Shown: positions 1 through 10,020, numbered from the stretch's first letter. The stretch is 64,000 nt of DNA from an uncultured Sulfitobacter sp. (GCA_913060815.1 CAJXSZ010000001.1:369645-433644), one strand, 5' to 3'. A program made the numbers and translations. Notes: generated from the letters alone by a model not told the origin.

Positions 1-2089
1 GATCCGTCGTGCCTTTGAACACCAGATCACAGGCCGCTTTGAACGCGATGCCATCGAACGAAGGCGCCATCGGCTTGTAGAGCGGATCGCCGGCGTTCTG
101 GCGGTCCACGACCTGGGCCATCTGCTGCATGATCTCGGTCACTTCCTCTTTGCCGATGACGTCATGGTGCAACCAGTTGGCAACATGCTGCGCAGAGATG
201 CGGCAGGTTGCGCGGTCTTCCATCAGGCCCACATCGTTCATATCCGGCACTTTGGAGCAGCCGATACCCTGATCAATCCAGCGCACCACATAGCCCAGGA
301 TACCTTGGGCGTTGTTCTCCACCTCGCGGCGGATTTGGGCCTTGCTCCAGCGGCGGTATGCGGCCACAGGAATGGTCAGCAGCGCCTCGACATAGGCACG
401 ACGCCCACCGGCAGCCAGCTTTTCCTGAACGGCAAAAACATCAACCTTGTGGTAGTGCAGCGCGTGCAGCGTCGCGGCAGTTGGGCTTGGCACCCATGCG
501 CAATTGGCCCCCGCACGCGGGTGGTCAATCTTTGCATCGAGCATTCCTGACATATTGTCAGGCTCAGCCCACATGCCCTTGCCGATCTGCGCCTTGCCCG
601 ACAGGCCACATTCCAGCCCGATGTCGACGTTCTGGTTCTCGTAGGCGGTGATCCAGCCTTTGCGCTTGATGAAATCCTTGCGGCTGAAGGGGCCTGCTTC
701 CATCGAGGTGTGGATTTCGTCGCCCGTGCGGTCCAGAAAGCCAGTGTTGATGAAACACACGCGCGCAGCTGCAGCACGGATACATTCCTTGAGGTTGGCC
801 GAGGTGCGGCGCTCTTCATCCATAATCCCCAGCTTGACGGTATTTGCGGGCAGGCCGAGCACGTTTTCCACATGGGTAAAGATCTCGTCTGCAAAGGCGA
901 CTTCGTCAGGCCCGTGCATCTTGGGCTTGACCACATAGACAGAGCCGCAGGTAGAGTTGCGCAGGCCGTCGGTTTTGTTCAGGTCATGCATGGCGATCAG
1001 CGTGGTGATCATCGCATCCATCAAACCCTCGAAGGCTTCGTTGCCGTCACGGTCCAGAATGGCAGGGTTGGTCATCAGGTGGCCGACATTGCGCACCAGC
1101 AATAGGGCGCGGCCCTTGATCGCGCCTTCGCTGCCGTCTGCAGCGGTAAAGCTGCGGTCACCGTGCAGCGCGCGGGTCATCTCGGCGCCGCCCTTCTCAA
1201 ACGTCTCTGACAGATCGCCCTTCATAAGGCCCAGCCAGTTGCCGTAGGCCAGCACCTTATCCTCGGCATCGACGCAGGCTACAGAATCTTCCATGTCGAC
1301 GATGGCAGAGATCGCGGATTCCATCACCACATCGGCCAGCCCCGAGGGCGATTGCGCGCCAATCGGGTGGCTGGCATCAAACACCAGCTCGACGTGCAGG
1401 CCGTTGTTGCGCAGCAATATCGCATCAGGCTTGGCCGCGTCGCCACGGTAGCCGATAAATTTCTCCGGCTGCATCAGCGCGGAGCCATCTACATGCAGCG
1501 CGCCGTCCTTTACGGCATAGGATGCAGCCTTGGCGTGGCTGGTGTCTGCCACGGGGAAGGCCTCATCCAGAAAGACTGCTGCACGGGCTACAACGCGCGC
1601 GCCGCGCCCGTCATTGAAAGGGCCTTTGGGAGGCAGGCTGCCCATGGCGTTGGTGCCATAGAACCCGTCGTACAGGCTTCCCCAGCGGGCGTTCGCAGCG
1701 TTGAGCACGAAGCGGGCATTGGTGCTTGGCACGACCAGCTGCGGACCTGCGATGCTGGCGATCTCTGGGTCGGTGCTGGCCGTTGTAATTTTAAAGTCGC
1801 CCTGATCGGGCACCAGATAGCCGATCTTGGTCAGGAATTCTTTATAGGCAGCGCCGTCTTGCCCTTGGCCCCGTTGGTCGATGTGCCATTGGTCGATTGT
1901 GGCCTGCAACTCGGCGCGGCGCGCCAGCAGCTCACGGTTGCGCGGACCAAAGTCATGGACCAGCGCGGACAGACCTGCCCAGAATGTGTCAGCGGTGACG
2001 TTGAGGCCGGCGAGGGCACGCTCTTCGATGAAAGAAACAAGCTCTTCCGAGATGGCGAGGTCGGCGCGGTTGAGGCGTTGAGATGTCAT
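1..2089 (-). CDS. glcB: Malate synthase G (3' end outside window)
   Basis: Condenses glyoxylate with acetyl-CoA to malate, the second step of the glyoxylate bypass, in the cytosol. The minus strand reads [17 protein letters not shown] and then about 696 continuous codons to base 1. The family is about 720 residues, so roughly the last 25 are missing. Family signatures are visible, including [14 protein letters not shown] in the middle and [15 protein letters not shown] near the C-terminus. The ORF track misses the gene because no stop codon falls inside the window. The ATG at 2089 is the first in frame. It is divergent from the alkJ-like gene across about 290 bp. The role fits its neighbour alkJ-alkK, because fatty acid oxidation feeds acetyl-CoA into the glyoxylate cycle; this functional link is inference. 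Confidence 0.95.
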   Translation of the reverse strand, partial: MTSQRLNRADLAISEELVSFIEERALAGLNVTADTFWAGLSALVHDFGPRNRELLARRAELQATIDQWHIDQRGQGQDGAAYKEFLTKIGYLVPDQGDFKITTASTDPEIASIAGPQLVVPSTNARFVLNAANARWGSLYDGFYGTNAMGSLPPKGPFNDGRGARVVARAAVFLDEAFPVADTSHAKAASYAVKDGALHVDGSALMQPEKFIGYRGDAAKPDAILLRNNGLHVELVFDASHPIGAQSPSGLADVVMESAISAIVDMEDSVACVDAEDKVLAYGNWLGLMKGDLSETFEKGGAEMTRALHGDRSFTAADGSEGAIKGRALLLVRNVGHLMTNPAILDRDGNEAFEGLMDAMITTLIAMHDLNKTDGLRNSTCGSVYVVKPKMHGPDEVAFADEIFTHVENVLGLPANTVKLGIMDEERRTSANLKECIRAAAARVCFINTGFLDRTGDEIHTSMEAGPFSRKDFIKRKGWITAYENQNVDIGLECGLSGKAQIGKGMWAEPDNMSGMLDAKIDHPRAGANCAWVPSPTAATLHALHYHKVDVFAVQEKLAAGGRRAYVEALLTIPVAAYRRWSKAQIRREVENNAQGILGYVVRWIDQGIGCSKVPDMNDVGLMEDRATCRISAQHVANWLHHDVIGKEEVTEIMQQMAQVVDRQNAGDPLYKPMAPSFDGIAFKAACDLVFKGTTD

Positions 2090-2381
2090 TGTGTCAGGTC
2101 CTGTTGGTCATTCATGGAAACATCCGCCCAAATGCACGAATGCGACTGATCGCGCTTATTCCAGCAACGGGAATGAATTTCCAGCCAAGTTTCCGATAGG
2201 CGACAAAATAATCCGATAGAGGATGGTGGTCGTGCTGCAGTGGTCCCCTCTGCGCGGGGCTTGAGCGCCGCAGCGTCACACGAAATTGAGGCTCTGTCAG
2301 CGCTCTCATTCCCCGATCGTCCATGGACTTAGCCGCCAATCTTTGGCCTACTCCACCGCGTGGTGCAGGGGAGGATAAACC

Positions 2382-4013
2382 ATGGGATATGACTACGTTA
2401 TTGTTGGTGGTGGCTCGGGCGGGGCAACGCTTGCGGCGCGCCTGTCCGAAGACCCTAGTGTGAATGTCTGCCTGCTGGAAGCGGGCGGTAAGGGCGATCA
2501 CATGCTGATCCGTACCCCGGCGGCAGTGGTGGCAATGCTGCCCGGTATTGGAAAGATATCGAACTGGGCGTATGAGACGGTCCCCCAGAAAGGCCTGAAC
2601 GGGCGTAAAGGGTATCAGCCGCGCGGCAAGGCGCTGGGCGGGTCGAGCGCGATCAATGCCATGCTCTATGTGCGCGGCCAACGCGAGGATTACGACGGCT
2701 GGGCGGCTGCGGGATGTGACGGTTGGGACTGGGACAGTGTTCTGCCGTACTTCCAGCGTTCCCAAAACCACGAGGACGGCGGCAGCGACCTGCACGGTGG
2801 TACAGGCCCGCTGCAAGTCTCGCACCAGAAGTCCCCGCGCCCGATCACGCGAGCGTTCATCGAGGCGGCAGGCCGCTTGCAACACCGCGAAGTGGCCGAT
2901 TTCAATACGGGTGATAACGAAGGCGTCGGCCTCTATCAGGTCACCCAATTCCATGATGAGGCGCGCAACGGGGAGCGGTGCTCGGCTGCGGCTGCCTACT
3001 TGCATCCTGTGATGGAGCGCCCCAACCTCACCGTGATCACGGGCGCCCACGCAACGCGCCTGTCGCTGGAGGGCAAGCGTGCCACAGGCGTACATTACCG
3101 TGAGGGCAAGCAAGACAAACACGTAGCGGCCACGCGTGAAGTGATCCTGTGCGGCGGTGCGTTCAATTCCCCGCAACTACTGCAACTGTCGGGGATTGGC
3201 CGCGCCGAGGACATCACGCCGCACGGCATCGACATGGTGCATGAGCTGGCAGGCGTGGGACAAAACCTGCAAGACCACCTTGATTTCACGCTTGGCTATA
3301 AATCCAAGGACACTGACAACTTTGGCATCGGTGCAAAAGGCACGGTCAATCTGATCAAACATGCGCTGGAATGGCGGAAAACAGGCAAGGGCATGCTGGC
3401 CACGCCATTTGCGGAAGGCTGTGCCTTTCTCAAGACCGACCCGAATATCGAGCGTCCCGACATACAGATCCATTTCGTGATCTCGGTGGTGGATGACCAT
3501 GCGCGCAAGCTGCATGCGGGCTACGGCTACAGCTGTCACGTCTGCGTGCTGCGTCCCGCATCAACGGGCTCTGTAACACTGGCAAGTGCCGATCCGATGG
3601 CTGCCCCCGCGATTGATCCGAACTATCTGGCAGAGGACAGTGATCTGGAAACGCTGATCAAAGGCGCAAAGATGTCACGCGAGATTATGAAGACGCCGCC
3701 CTTGGCGGAATACGAGCACAAGGAGCTCTTTGGCGTCCGCGACGGCATGTCTGATGCAGATTGGGAAGAGATCATCCGCAACCGCGCCGATACGATTTAC
3801 CATCCCGTGGGCACCTGCAAAATGGGAGTGGATGCGATGGCCGTGGTCGATCCTGAATTGCGCGTGCACGGGATGGAGGGGCTGCGGGTCGTAGATGCTT
3901 CTGTCATGCCGACGGTCACCAGTGGCAATACCAACGCGCCCACGATAATGATCGCGGAGCGTGCTGCAGATTTGATTAAAGCGAGCGCCGCACAGACGCT
4001 TGCCGCAGAATAA
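2382..4013 (+). CDS. alkJ: GMC-family FAD-dependent alcohol dehydrogenase (AlkJ/choline dehydrogenase-like)
   Basis: A 543-residue glucose-methanol-choline oxidoreductase, expected to oxidise a primary alcohol to the aldehyde with FAD and pass electrons to the respiratory chain. Visible are the N-terminal dinucleotide motif VIVGGGSGG (about residues 6-14), the GMC signature PRGKALGGSSAINAMLYVRG (about 78-97), the catalytic region YHPVGTCKMG (His near 474) and the C-terminal NTNAPTIMIAE. The ATG follows GGGGAGGA by six bases. The gene ends 22 bp before an acyl-CoA synthetase that closely resembles AlkK. The order GMC-ligase matches alkJ-alkK of alkane operons, which argues for AlkJ over choline dehydrogenase. 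No aldehyde dehydrogenase or alkane hydroxylase is adjacent, so the natural substrate is open. Confidence 0.85.
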   Translation: MGYDYVIVGGGSGGATLAARLSEDPSVNVCLLEAGGKGDHMLIRTPAAVVAMLPGIGKISNWAYETVPQKGLNGRKGYQPRGKALGGSSAINAMLYVRGQREDYDGWAAAGCDGWDWDSVLPYFQRSQNHEDGGSDLHGGTGPLQVSHQKSPRPITRAFIEAAGRLQHREVADFNTGDNEGVGLYQVTQFHDEARNGERCSAAAAYLHPVMERPNLTVITGAHATRLSLEGKRATGVHYREGKQDKHVAATREVILCGGAFNSPQLLQLSGIGRAEDITPHGIDMVHELAGVGQNLQDHLDFTLGYKSKDTDNFGIGAKGTVNLIKHALEWRKTGKGMLATPFAEGCAFLKTDPNIERPDIQIHFVISVVDDHARKLHAGYGYSCHVCVLRPASTGSVTLASADPMAAPAIDPNYLAEDSDLETLIKGAKMSREIMKTPPLAEYEHKELFGVRDGMSDADWEEIIRNRADTIYHPVGTCKMGVDAMAVVDPELRVHGMEGLRVVDASVMPTVTSGNTNAPTIMIAERAADLIKASAAQTLAAE

Positions 4014-4035
4014 GATAACAAGGAGAGACAAGATA

Positions 4036-5649
4036 ATGCTTGGACAAATGATGCAAATGCCGTTGACCATCGGCAGCCTGATTGACCACGCCGCACGGTT
4101 TCACAGCGCGGGACAGATCGTCTCGGTCGAGACGATGGGCGGGGTCGAGCATTCCACGTGGGGGCAGGTCGGCGCCAATGCACGGCGTCTGGCCAGTGCC
4201 CTGCGCAAGCTGGGGATGGAGCAGGGCGCGCGCTGTGGCACGATCGCATGGAACAACCGCCGCCATCTGGAGATATATTTCGGCGTGGCGGGGGGCGGTT
4301 TTGTCTGCCACACGATCAACCCGCGCATGGGACCGGAGCAGATGGTCTATGTCATCAACCACGCCGAGGATCAGGTGTTGTTCATCGACCAGACCTTCGT
4401 GCCAGCAGCGGGCAAGCTCGCGCCAGCGCTTAAGCACTGCAAACACATTGTCATGATGGGGCCGCGCGACGAGGCGGCAGCGGAACAAGTGCCGAACCTG
4501 ATGTTCTTTGACGAGCTTTTGGAAACAGGCGACGCGTCCGAGCCGTGGCCCGAGTTTGACGAGAATTCCGCCTCGAGCCTGTGCTATACTTCTGGCACCA
4601 CTGGCGATCCAAAGGGCGTGCTTTATTCGCACCGCTCGACCGTGTTGCACACGCTGGCGGGTAACCAGCCTGACGGGCTCAACATATCGGCCACCGATAC
4701 GGTGCTGCCTGTGGTGCCTATGTTCCATGTCAACGCATGGGGCGTGCCTTATATCGCTGCCATGTCGGGCTGTAAGCTGGTGCTGCCGGGTCCGAACCTC
4801 GATGGGGTCAGCCTTGTGAACCTTATTGACGAGACGGAAACCACGCTGGCGCTGGGCGTGCCCACGATCTGGATGGGGCTGCTGGCCGCACTCGAAGAAA
4901 CAGGCTCCAAAATGCCGAGCCTCACGCGTACAGTGGTAGGCGGCTCTGCGCTGCCGCCTTCAATGATCCCGAAATTCGCGGCGTATGGTGTTGATCTTGT
5001 GCATGCTTGGGGCATGACCGAGACGTCGCCGCTCGGCTCAGTCAATCAACTGCTCCAACGCCACATGGCGCTGAGCGCGGAAGAGCAGGCGGAGATTAGG
5101 CTGGGGCAGGGCCGCGCGCCCTACGGTGTTGATCTGCGCATTCTGGATGAGGCTGGCAATGTGCTGCCCCATGATGGCGAGGCGCAGGGCGATCTGCAAA
5201 TTCGCGGGCCGTGGATTGTCGAGACGTATTTTGGCAAGGAGACCACCGCGCTCACCGACGATGGCTGGTTTGACACAGGCGATGTGGCCACGATTGACGG
5301 CGAGGGGTTCATGGTGATCCGCGACCGCTCCAAGGACATCATCAAATCAGGGGGCGAGTGGATTTCTACCGTCACGCTGGAGAACATCGCGATCTCCCAC
5401 CCCGCCATCGCCAATGCCGCCGCTATCGCAGCGCTGCACACTAAGTGGGACGAGCGCCCCGTGATTGTTGCGATCAAGTCAGGCGAGGTCAGTGAAGAAG
5501 AGCTGCTTGCCTTCTACAAAGGCAAAGTAGAGAGCTGGCAAATTCCCGACCGCGTGATCTTTGTCGATGCGCTCCCCATCGGGGCGACTGGCAAGGTTCA
5601 AAAGAACCTGCTGCGCGATGAATTCGGGAAAGTCCTGCTGGAGGCGTAA
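4036..5649 (+). CDS. alkK: Medium/long-chain acyl-CoA synthetase (AlkK-like AMP-binding ligase)
   Basis: Activates a fatty acid to acyl-CoA through an acyl-adenylate. The protein has 537 residues, the usual AlkK length. It shows the AMP-binding P-loop YTSGTTGDPKGV (about 184-195), the A5-type motif HAWGMTE, DGWFDTGDVATID, and a C-terminal subdomain with KSGGEWIS (about 436) and the catalytic lysine region GATGKVQKN (about 515). The N-terminus MLGQMM...GSLIDHAARFH is the characteristic AlkK start. The ORF track begins 12 codons earlier at 4000, but ATG 4036 has AAGGAGAG upstream and gives the family N-terminus. It forms a two-gene unit with the upstream GMC dehydrogenase. A GC-rich hairpin follows the stop. 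Confidence 0.9.
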   Translation: MLGQMMQMPLTIGSLIDHAARFHSAGQIVSVETMGGVEHSTWGQVGANARRLASALRKLGMEQGARCGTIAWNNRRHLEIYFGVAGGGFVCHTINPRMGPEQMVYVINHAEDQVLFIDQTFVPAAGKLAPALKHCKHIVMMGPRDEAAAEQVPNLMFFDELLETGDASEPWPEFDENSASSLCYTSGTTGDPKGVLYSHRSTVLHTLAGNQPDGLNISATDTVLPVVPMFHVNAWGVPYIAAMSGCKLVLPGPNLDGVSLVNLIDETETTLALGVPTIWMGLLAALEETGSKMPSLTRTVVGGSALPPSMIPKFAAYGVDLVHAWGMTETSPLGSVNQLLQRHMALSAEEQAEIRLGQGRAPYGVDLRILDEAGNVLPHDGEAQGDLQIRGPWIVETYFGKETTALTDDGWFDTGDVATIDGEGFMVIRDRSKDIIKSGGEWISTVTLENIAISHPAIANAAAIAALHTKWDERPVIVAIKSGEVSEEELLAFYKGKVESWQIPDRVIFVDALPIGATGKVQKNLLRDEFGKVLLEA

Positions 5650-5650
5650 A

Positions 5651-5666
5651 ACACGCGGGCGCGTGT
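5651..5666. terminator. Hairpin between convergent genes
   Basis: A perfect inverted repeat, ACACGC-GGGC-GCGTGT (6-bp stem, 4-base loop), lies in the 18 bp between the acyl-CoA synthetase stop and the convergent SnoaL gene stop. It has no clear T-tract, so it may block readthrough in both directions only weakly. Confidence 0.45.
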
Positions 5667-5667
5667 G

Positions 5668-6675
5668 TCAGGGCAGGGGAGACCCAGCCCGCATGCGCGC
5701 CAGCACATCCACGCCCTGACCCGACAGCCAGTGCAGCAGGTCGATGAACACCCAATTCTCAGACAGCTTGTCGCCGCCGCGGCGGTAGATGTCTACCACG
5801 CGAAACTCACCCGCCTTGCCCGTGGCGGGCAGGCCCATGAAGCCACCTGTGGCCTCGGCAGTGAAGTTTGGCCAGCCGAAAAAGCCGCCGAATTCGCCTT
5901 CGGCCAGACGACACAGGTGCCCTGTGCCTGTGCGATTTGTGAAACCGGCGCGAAACGGGCCAGCATGTTGCTCGGCATATCTTTGGATCGTGTAGGTGGC
6001 GCCGATCCCCGCAGGCCCCCACCAGACCATGTCTTCGTTCCACGTGCGCGCCAGCTCCTCCACCAGCGGCAGGCCAGACTGCCACGTGCCCAGATCGTTG
6101 ATCATCGCATTGATCACGGCAAGGGTCTTCTCGCCCTCAGAGGGGGCTTGGGGTGCGTCCATCACGCCGTTGTGCGTGGCAGGGCCAGGCTGGACCAGAT
6201 GCGCTGCGGTCTGGGGCGGGAAGGGGTTTACGCCTGCTTGCATCATCAAATGCGGGATGTCGCAGAACATCGCAGCCTCGGTGACGCGGCCATTCTCTAC
6301 TTTGCAAAACTCGGCATAGCGCAGGAATGTCATCCTGCGCGTGGGCGGAATGCCCAGCCAGTGCGCGTCATGCAGGCCCATCATATGGCCCATCGAGACG
6401 ACCCAAACGCTCTCGAATCCGTCCATCTGATTCCGCCCTGCCATGAAGATATCCTCACGGCGCGAGAGCGAGGTGAGTGCGGTTTTGAGCGGGCTCCAGA
6501 AGGTGTCGGCCACACTTTCTGCGCCGTTCTGGATGTAGAACGGATGCATCCCGCGCCATAGAAAATCGGTGCTCACATGCGGGGCAAGGGCGGAAGCCAC
6601 ATCCCCCGCCGAAGCCCTGTCCAAAGCAGCCTGATAGGCGCGGACAACCGCTTTTGCGTCTTGAAGCTCAGACAT
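5668..6675 (-). CDS. SnoaL/NTF2-fold protein (paralogue 1 of catabolic cluster)
   Basis: A 335-residue protein made of two SnoaL-like (NTF2-fold, 'ester cyclase/polyketide cyclase') halves. Such domains form a small cone-shaped barrel that binds hydrophobic or cyclic ligands and often uses an Asp/His acid-base pair. Family-like stretches are FLWRGMHPFY (about residue 43), MGLHDAHWLGIPPTRR, and in the second half MVWWGPAGIGATYTI and ENWVFIDLLHWLSGQG. The ORF track starts at 6711, but ATG 6675 (MSELQDAK) is preceded by AAAGGAT and sits 4 bp after the permease stop. It is last in the order binding protein-permease-permease-SnoaL. It is clearly paralogous to the genes at 12523 and 15325. The reaction is unknown. 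Confidence 0.8.
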   Translation of the reverse strand: MSELQDAKAVVRAYQAALDRASAGDVASALAPHVSTDFLWRGMHPFYIQNGAESVADTFWSPLKTALTSLSRREDIFMAGRNQMDGFESVWVVSMGHMMGLHDAHWLGIPPTRRMTFLRYAEFCKVENGRVTEAAMFCDIPHLMMQAGVNPFPPQTAAHLVQPGPATHNGVMDAPQAPSEGEKTLAVINAMINDLGTWQSGLPLVEELARTWNEDMVWWGPAGIGATYTIQRYAEQHAGPFRAGFTNRTGTGHLCRLAEGEFGGFFGWPNFTAEATGGFMGLPATGKAGEFRVVDIYRRGGDKLSENWVFIDLLHWLSGQGVDVLARMRAGSPLP

Positions 6676-6679
6676 TGGA

Positions 6680-7567
6680 TTATCCTTTAACAGCGCCTGC
6701 GGTGAGGCCACTGACGATCTGGCGTTGGAAGAAAAGGATCAGCACGAAGAGTGGCGCTGTGGCCGAGATTACGGCAGCTACGGCGAACATCACGTTGCCC
6801 TCCACCTGCGTCGAGCCAAGGAAGCTGGCGATCTTGGGGATCATCGTCTGGTTCTCCTGATTGAGCAGCAGGGCGGTCACGACAAAGTCGTTATACGCAA
6901 GCAGGAAGGAGAACAGCCCCGTCGTGATCACACCGGGCCACATCACAGGCACGATCACATGGCGAAAGGCCTGAAACCGTGTGCACCCGTCGACCATAGC
7001 GCTCTCGTCCAGATCCTTGGGGATGTTGAGAAAGAAGGAATGAAGCATCCACAGGGTGAACGGCTGGTTGATTGCGACCAGAACGATGATCGAGGTCGGG
7101 ATATAGCCCCAGAGGTTCCATTCGAAAAACGGCACCAGATAGCCCGAGACCAGCGTGATATGCGGCATCGCGCGAAACACCAAAGCCAGCATCAGCAGCC
7201 AGAAGGCATAGCGGTAGCCCGAGCGCGCCAGCGCGTAGCCGCCCAGCGTGCCAAGGGTGAGGGAGATGATTACCGTGAAGAAGACGATAATCCCTGTATT
7301 CATCGCAGCGCGCCAGAATTCCTTCTCGATCCACGCGCCCTCATACCCCGCGCCCGTGAAGGGGCCGCCTGTTTCAATCAGGGTGCGCGTGCCGTAGATC
7401 GCATTGCGCCAGTCGGCTTTGGAAAAGAAATCCCCCTGCACTTTGAACGATCCCCAAAGCGTCCAGAGAAACGGAAAGGCGGCCACGATGATCCACGTGA
7501 TCACCAGTATGGACGAGACGATGACAAGTGTGCTCGAGCGTTTTGTTGATGCTGCGGCCATGGTCAA
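6680..7567 (-). CDS. ABC transporter inner-membrane permease, CUT1 (MalG/UgpE-like)
   Basis: A 295-residue inner-membrane subunit of a carbohydrate-uptake type 1 ABC importer. It has an N-terminal membrane segment (about 15-35), a periplasmic stretch, then five more hydrophobic segments. The EAA-type cytoplasmic loop that contacts the ATPase reads DESAMVDGCTRFQAFRHVIVP (about residues 190-210). The start overlaps the stop of the upstream permease by 4 bp (ATGA), so the two permeases are translationally coupled. The matching ATPase is encoded across the divergent promoter at 10157. The transported compound is probably a sugar, polyol or glycosidic solute by family, but the sequence does not show which. 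Confidence 0.9.
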   Translation of the reverse strand: MTMAAASTKRSSTLVIVSSILVITWIIVAAFPFLWTLWGSFKVQGDFFSKADWRNAIYGTRTLIETGGPFTGAGYEGAWIEKEFWRAAMNTGIIVFFTVIISLTLGTLGGYALARSGYRYAFWLLMLALVFRAMPHITLVSGYLVPFFEWNLWGYIPTSIIVLVAINQPFTLWMLHSFFLNIPKDLDESAMVDGCTRFQAFRHVIVPVMWPGVITTGLFSFLLAYNDFVVTALLLNQENQTMIPKIASFLGSTQVEGNVMFAVAAVISATAPLFVLILFFQRQIVSGLTAGAVKG

Positions 7568-8592
7568 ACCACCTTTCGGTTAAAGTCGCGCCATGTGCGG
7601 ACCAGCACAGGCGTCAGCAGGATTGCTACGCCAATAACGGTCAGCACGGATGTGGCCGCGGCCGAGGCGTATTGCACATTGTCGCCCAGCAGATCGCCGT
7701 AAATCTCGGTCGAAAGCGATGAGGCATTGGCCTGCGCCGAGAAGCCGATGATCGGCTCAAGCACGCGAAAGTTGTCCATGAGCTGGATAAGCGCCACAAA
7801 AACAAACAGCGGCCCCATATAGGGCACGACGACATAACGGATACGCTCCCACCGCGAGGCACCGTCGATCATAGCGGCCTCAAGCGTCTCCTCGGGCACG
7901 CCTTGCAGGCCTGCATAGAAGACCACAAAGGCAAAGGGGATGCCCGACCAGACACCATAAGTAAACAGGGTAAGCCACGTCAGCAAGGGCGAGGCCTTGA
8001 GAGAGAGGGCAGGATCGTCAAACACCCATTGCAGCGCCTTACCCAGAATACCGTCCGCATCAATCATCCAATAGAGGATCAGCGAGCCGACCAGCGGCGT
8101 TACGATCATGGGCAGCAATGATATAAAGATCGTCGGTCCTTTGGTCAGCTTTGGCAGGTTGTTCACGCCAAGCGCCACGGCAAGGCCCAGCAGAATGACC
8201 AACGGTGTGACAACAGCCGTGTAGGCCATCGTGAACGCCAGTGCTTTATAGAAAGGCAGATTCATCAGCTTCGAGCCGAAACTCGCGAGCCCCGTGGAGC
8301 TGCGCCACGCCTCTGCCACCTCGGCTGTAGCCAGATGGTTGCGGCTGAGATAGGTGCCGAGCCCGTTCCATTGGCCCAAAGGTGCGGCTTCTTTGAGGAG
8401 GGCTGTCGCTTCGAGGTCAACGGCGGTGCTGGGGGTGCAGCCGAAGGGGCCGCAGCTCTCTGTTGTGATGATGACTTGCTCGTGCTCGATGTGGAGCGAT
8501 TGGATCACCACAGAGACAAGCGGAAAGGCGATGAACAGCAGCATCGCAAGGGCGGAGGGGAGGATGAACCAGAAAAACGTACGATGTGGCAT
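7564..8592 (-). CDS. ABC transporter inner-membrane permease, CUT1 (MalF/UgpA-like)
   Basis: A 342-residue permease partner. Its first membrane segment is near residues 8-28 and is followed by a long periplasmic region of about 80-90 residues, as in MalF-type subunits. Five further hydrophobic segments follow. The ATPase-contact loop EAAMIDGASRWERIRYVVVP (about residue 240) is a clear EAA motif. It lies about 70 bp downstream of the binding-protein gene and overlaps the MalG-like gene by 4 bp. The periplasmic segment has two closely spaced cysteines (SCGPFGC), which could form a small disulfide loop; this is an inference. Confidence 0.9.
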   Translation of the reverse strand: MPHRTFFWFILPSALAMLLFIAFPLVSVVIQSLHIEHEQVIITTESCGPFGCTPSTAVDLEATALLKEAAPLGQWNGLGTYLSRNHLATAEVAEAWRSSTGLASFGSKLMNLPFYKALAFTMAYTAVVTPLVILLGLAVALGVNNLPKLTKGPTIFISLLPMIVTPLVGSLILYWMIDADGILGKALQWVFDDPALSLKASPLLTWLTLFTYGVWSGIPFAFVVFYAGLQGVPEETLEAAMIDGASRWERIRYVVVPYMGPLFVFVALIQLMDNFRVLEPIIGFSAQANASSLSTEIYGDLLGDNVQYASAAATSVLTVIGVAILLTPVLVRTWRDFNRKVV

Positions 8593-8663
8593 CAGCGTCG
8601 CCCTGTTATGAGAATGATGGAGAAGAGGGCAACGCGCAGGCTGCCCTCTCTAGGTCTACGTGC

Positions 8664-9902
8664 TTACTGGAGAAAGCCCTGCGCTGTCGCAGCCGTCGTG
8701 TAGGCAGCGGTCACGTCAGCGAGCGCCTGCTCGGCTGATTCCGAGCCTTGCAAGAACTCGGCCAGATTCTCACCCAGAGCCGTGTGCATCAGGCCTACAT
8801 AGGGCAGCATGGGGTAGGGGCGCGCGCCTGACTGGGCAGAAGCCACAACACCTGCGGATGCTGGTGTCGCCTGATATGCAGGGTTCAGCCAGACGGCCGC
8901 GTCCTGATTGGCCTCGACCACCTCGGTGGCCAGACCTGCCATCATCGCCTGAAAGCTGGCGGCGGCGTCTTCGTCAGAGATGTTGGTCGCGATTGTGAAG
9001 CCGTCCCACCACAGAGTGGTCGCAGGGATCGCGTTGCCGCCGAATGTGGGCGCCGCTGCCAGAACTGTCGAGCTTACGATAGACGCGTCAGAGCCTTCGT
9101 CGTCGAGGATCGGACCACCGCGTGAGCCCCACATAACCGACAATGCTGTGTCGCCTGCTTCCCAAAGCGCCTGCGTGGCGTTGGAATCGAAGGTCAGGAA
9201 GTCGGGATTGGAATAGGCGGTCAGCTCCTTGAGCATGTTGAGCGCGGCCACGCCGTTCTCGTTCTCGATGCTGGCGTTGGCAGTACCTGCCTCGAACAGC
9301 TCACCGCCAGTACCCATGTACATGTTGATGAACTCTTCCGCGAGGTTCCAGCCTGCGCCGGTGTTCAGCGCGACAGGCGTCTCCATGATGCCAGCGGCGC
9401 GGATGGCTTCCGCCGCGGCGACGACTTCTTCGTAGGTGGTTGGCACTGCAACACCGGCCTGTTCGAGGATATCCGCACGATAGAAGAGGTGCTGCGCGTT
9501 GGCCATGAAGGCAACAGCCATGACTTTGCCATCTACCGTGACCTTGTTCACATTTGGCAGATCGGGCGCATATTGTGCGATCAGATCATCAAGCGGGCGG
9601 ATCAGACCGTCATTGAGCAGCGGCACGATGGAGGAGTTGGCGATCACAGCAACGCTGTATTCAGCAGGGTTGCCCGTCATGCCGGGCGCATTGAGCGTCT
9701 GATGCTCTTTGGTGAGGTTCGCGGTAACAGTAACCCCGTCACCCGCGCAGGCCTTGGCCGCTTCCGAGATTGCCTGAATGGCGGGGAAGTCATTGGCGAT
9801 GATGGATACATTTCCTGCTGCGATGCCGCAGCCCGCGATAGCTGTTGTGCCCGACAAAACGGCGAAAGCTGTCCCGAGAGCGGCTGTCTTAAACATGTTC
9901 AT
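8664..9902 (-). CDS. Extracellular solute-binding protein, sugar ABC transporter (family 1)
   Basis: Periplasmic receptor of the CUT1 importer, 412 residues. A Sec signal peptide is evident (MNMFKTAALGTAFAVLSGTTAIAG, cleavage near 23). The mature protein has the two-lobe pattern of family 1 binding proteins, with an FYRADILEQAGVAVPTTYEE hinge-region signature and ALWEAGDTALSVMWGSRGG. The Trp-rich stretches TLWWDGFT and AAVWLNPAY suggest stacking against a sugar-like ring or other cyclic ligand. It is the first gene of the minus-strand arm and faces the ATPase gene across a 254-bp regulatory region with two LacI-type palindromes. Ligand identity is unknown. Confidence 0.9.
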   Translation of the reverse strand: MNMFKTAALGTAFAVLSGTTAIAGCGIAAGNVSIIANDFPAIQAISEAAKACAGDGVTVTANLTKEHQTLNAPGMTGNPAEYSVAVIANSSIVPLLNDGLIRPLDDLIAQYAPDLPNVNKVTVDGKVMAVAFMANAQHLFYRADILEQAGVAVPTTYEEVVAAAEAIRAAGIMETPVALNTGAGWNLAEEFINMYMGTGGELFEAGTANASIENENGVAALNMLKELTAYSNPDFLTFDSNATQALWEAGDTALSVMWGSRGGPILDDEGSDASIVSSTVLAAAPTFGGNAIPATTLWWDGFTIATNISDEDAAASFQAMMAGLATEVVEANQDAAVWLNPAYQATPASAGVVASAQSGARPYPMLPYVGLMHTALGENLAEFLQGSESAEQALADVTAAYTTAATAQGFLQ

Positions 9903-10006
9903 AGTTTCAAATCCCTATCGTACAGGCCCCGCACAGCAGACCGAGGAGGCCGTTATTTGTTGTGTCCGGACAGCGCCGGCTTGGCCCTGACGAATCGGAG
10001 CACATC

Positions 10007-10020
10007 TGCATACGTGTGCA
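10007..10020. promoter_or_regulatory. Candidate LacI-family operator, copy 1
   Basis: TGCATACGTGTGCA is a near-perfect palindrome around a central CG, the form typical of LacI/GalR operators. It lies between the divergent binding-protein and ATPase genes. Its reverse complement differs by one base from the second copy at 10131, and the two centres are 124 bp apart. The likely ligand is the LacI regulator encoded at 14309. Confidence 0.6.

Noticed and set aside
1352-2149. 265-codon plus-strand ORF
   Set aside because: Antisense shadow of malate synthase G; no ribosome site and no family features.
2112-3176. 354-codon minus-strand ORF
   Set aside because: Antisense to the GMC dehydrogenase; Arg/His-rich shadow composition.
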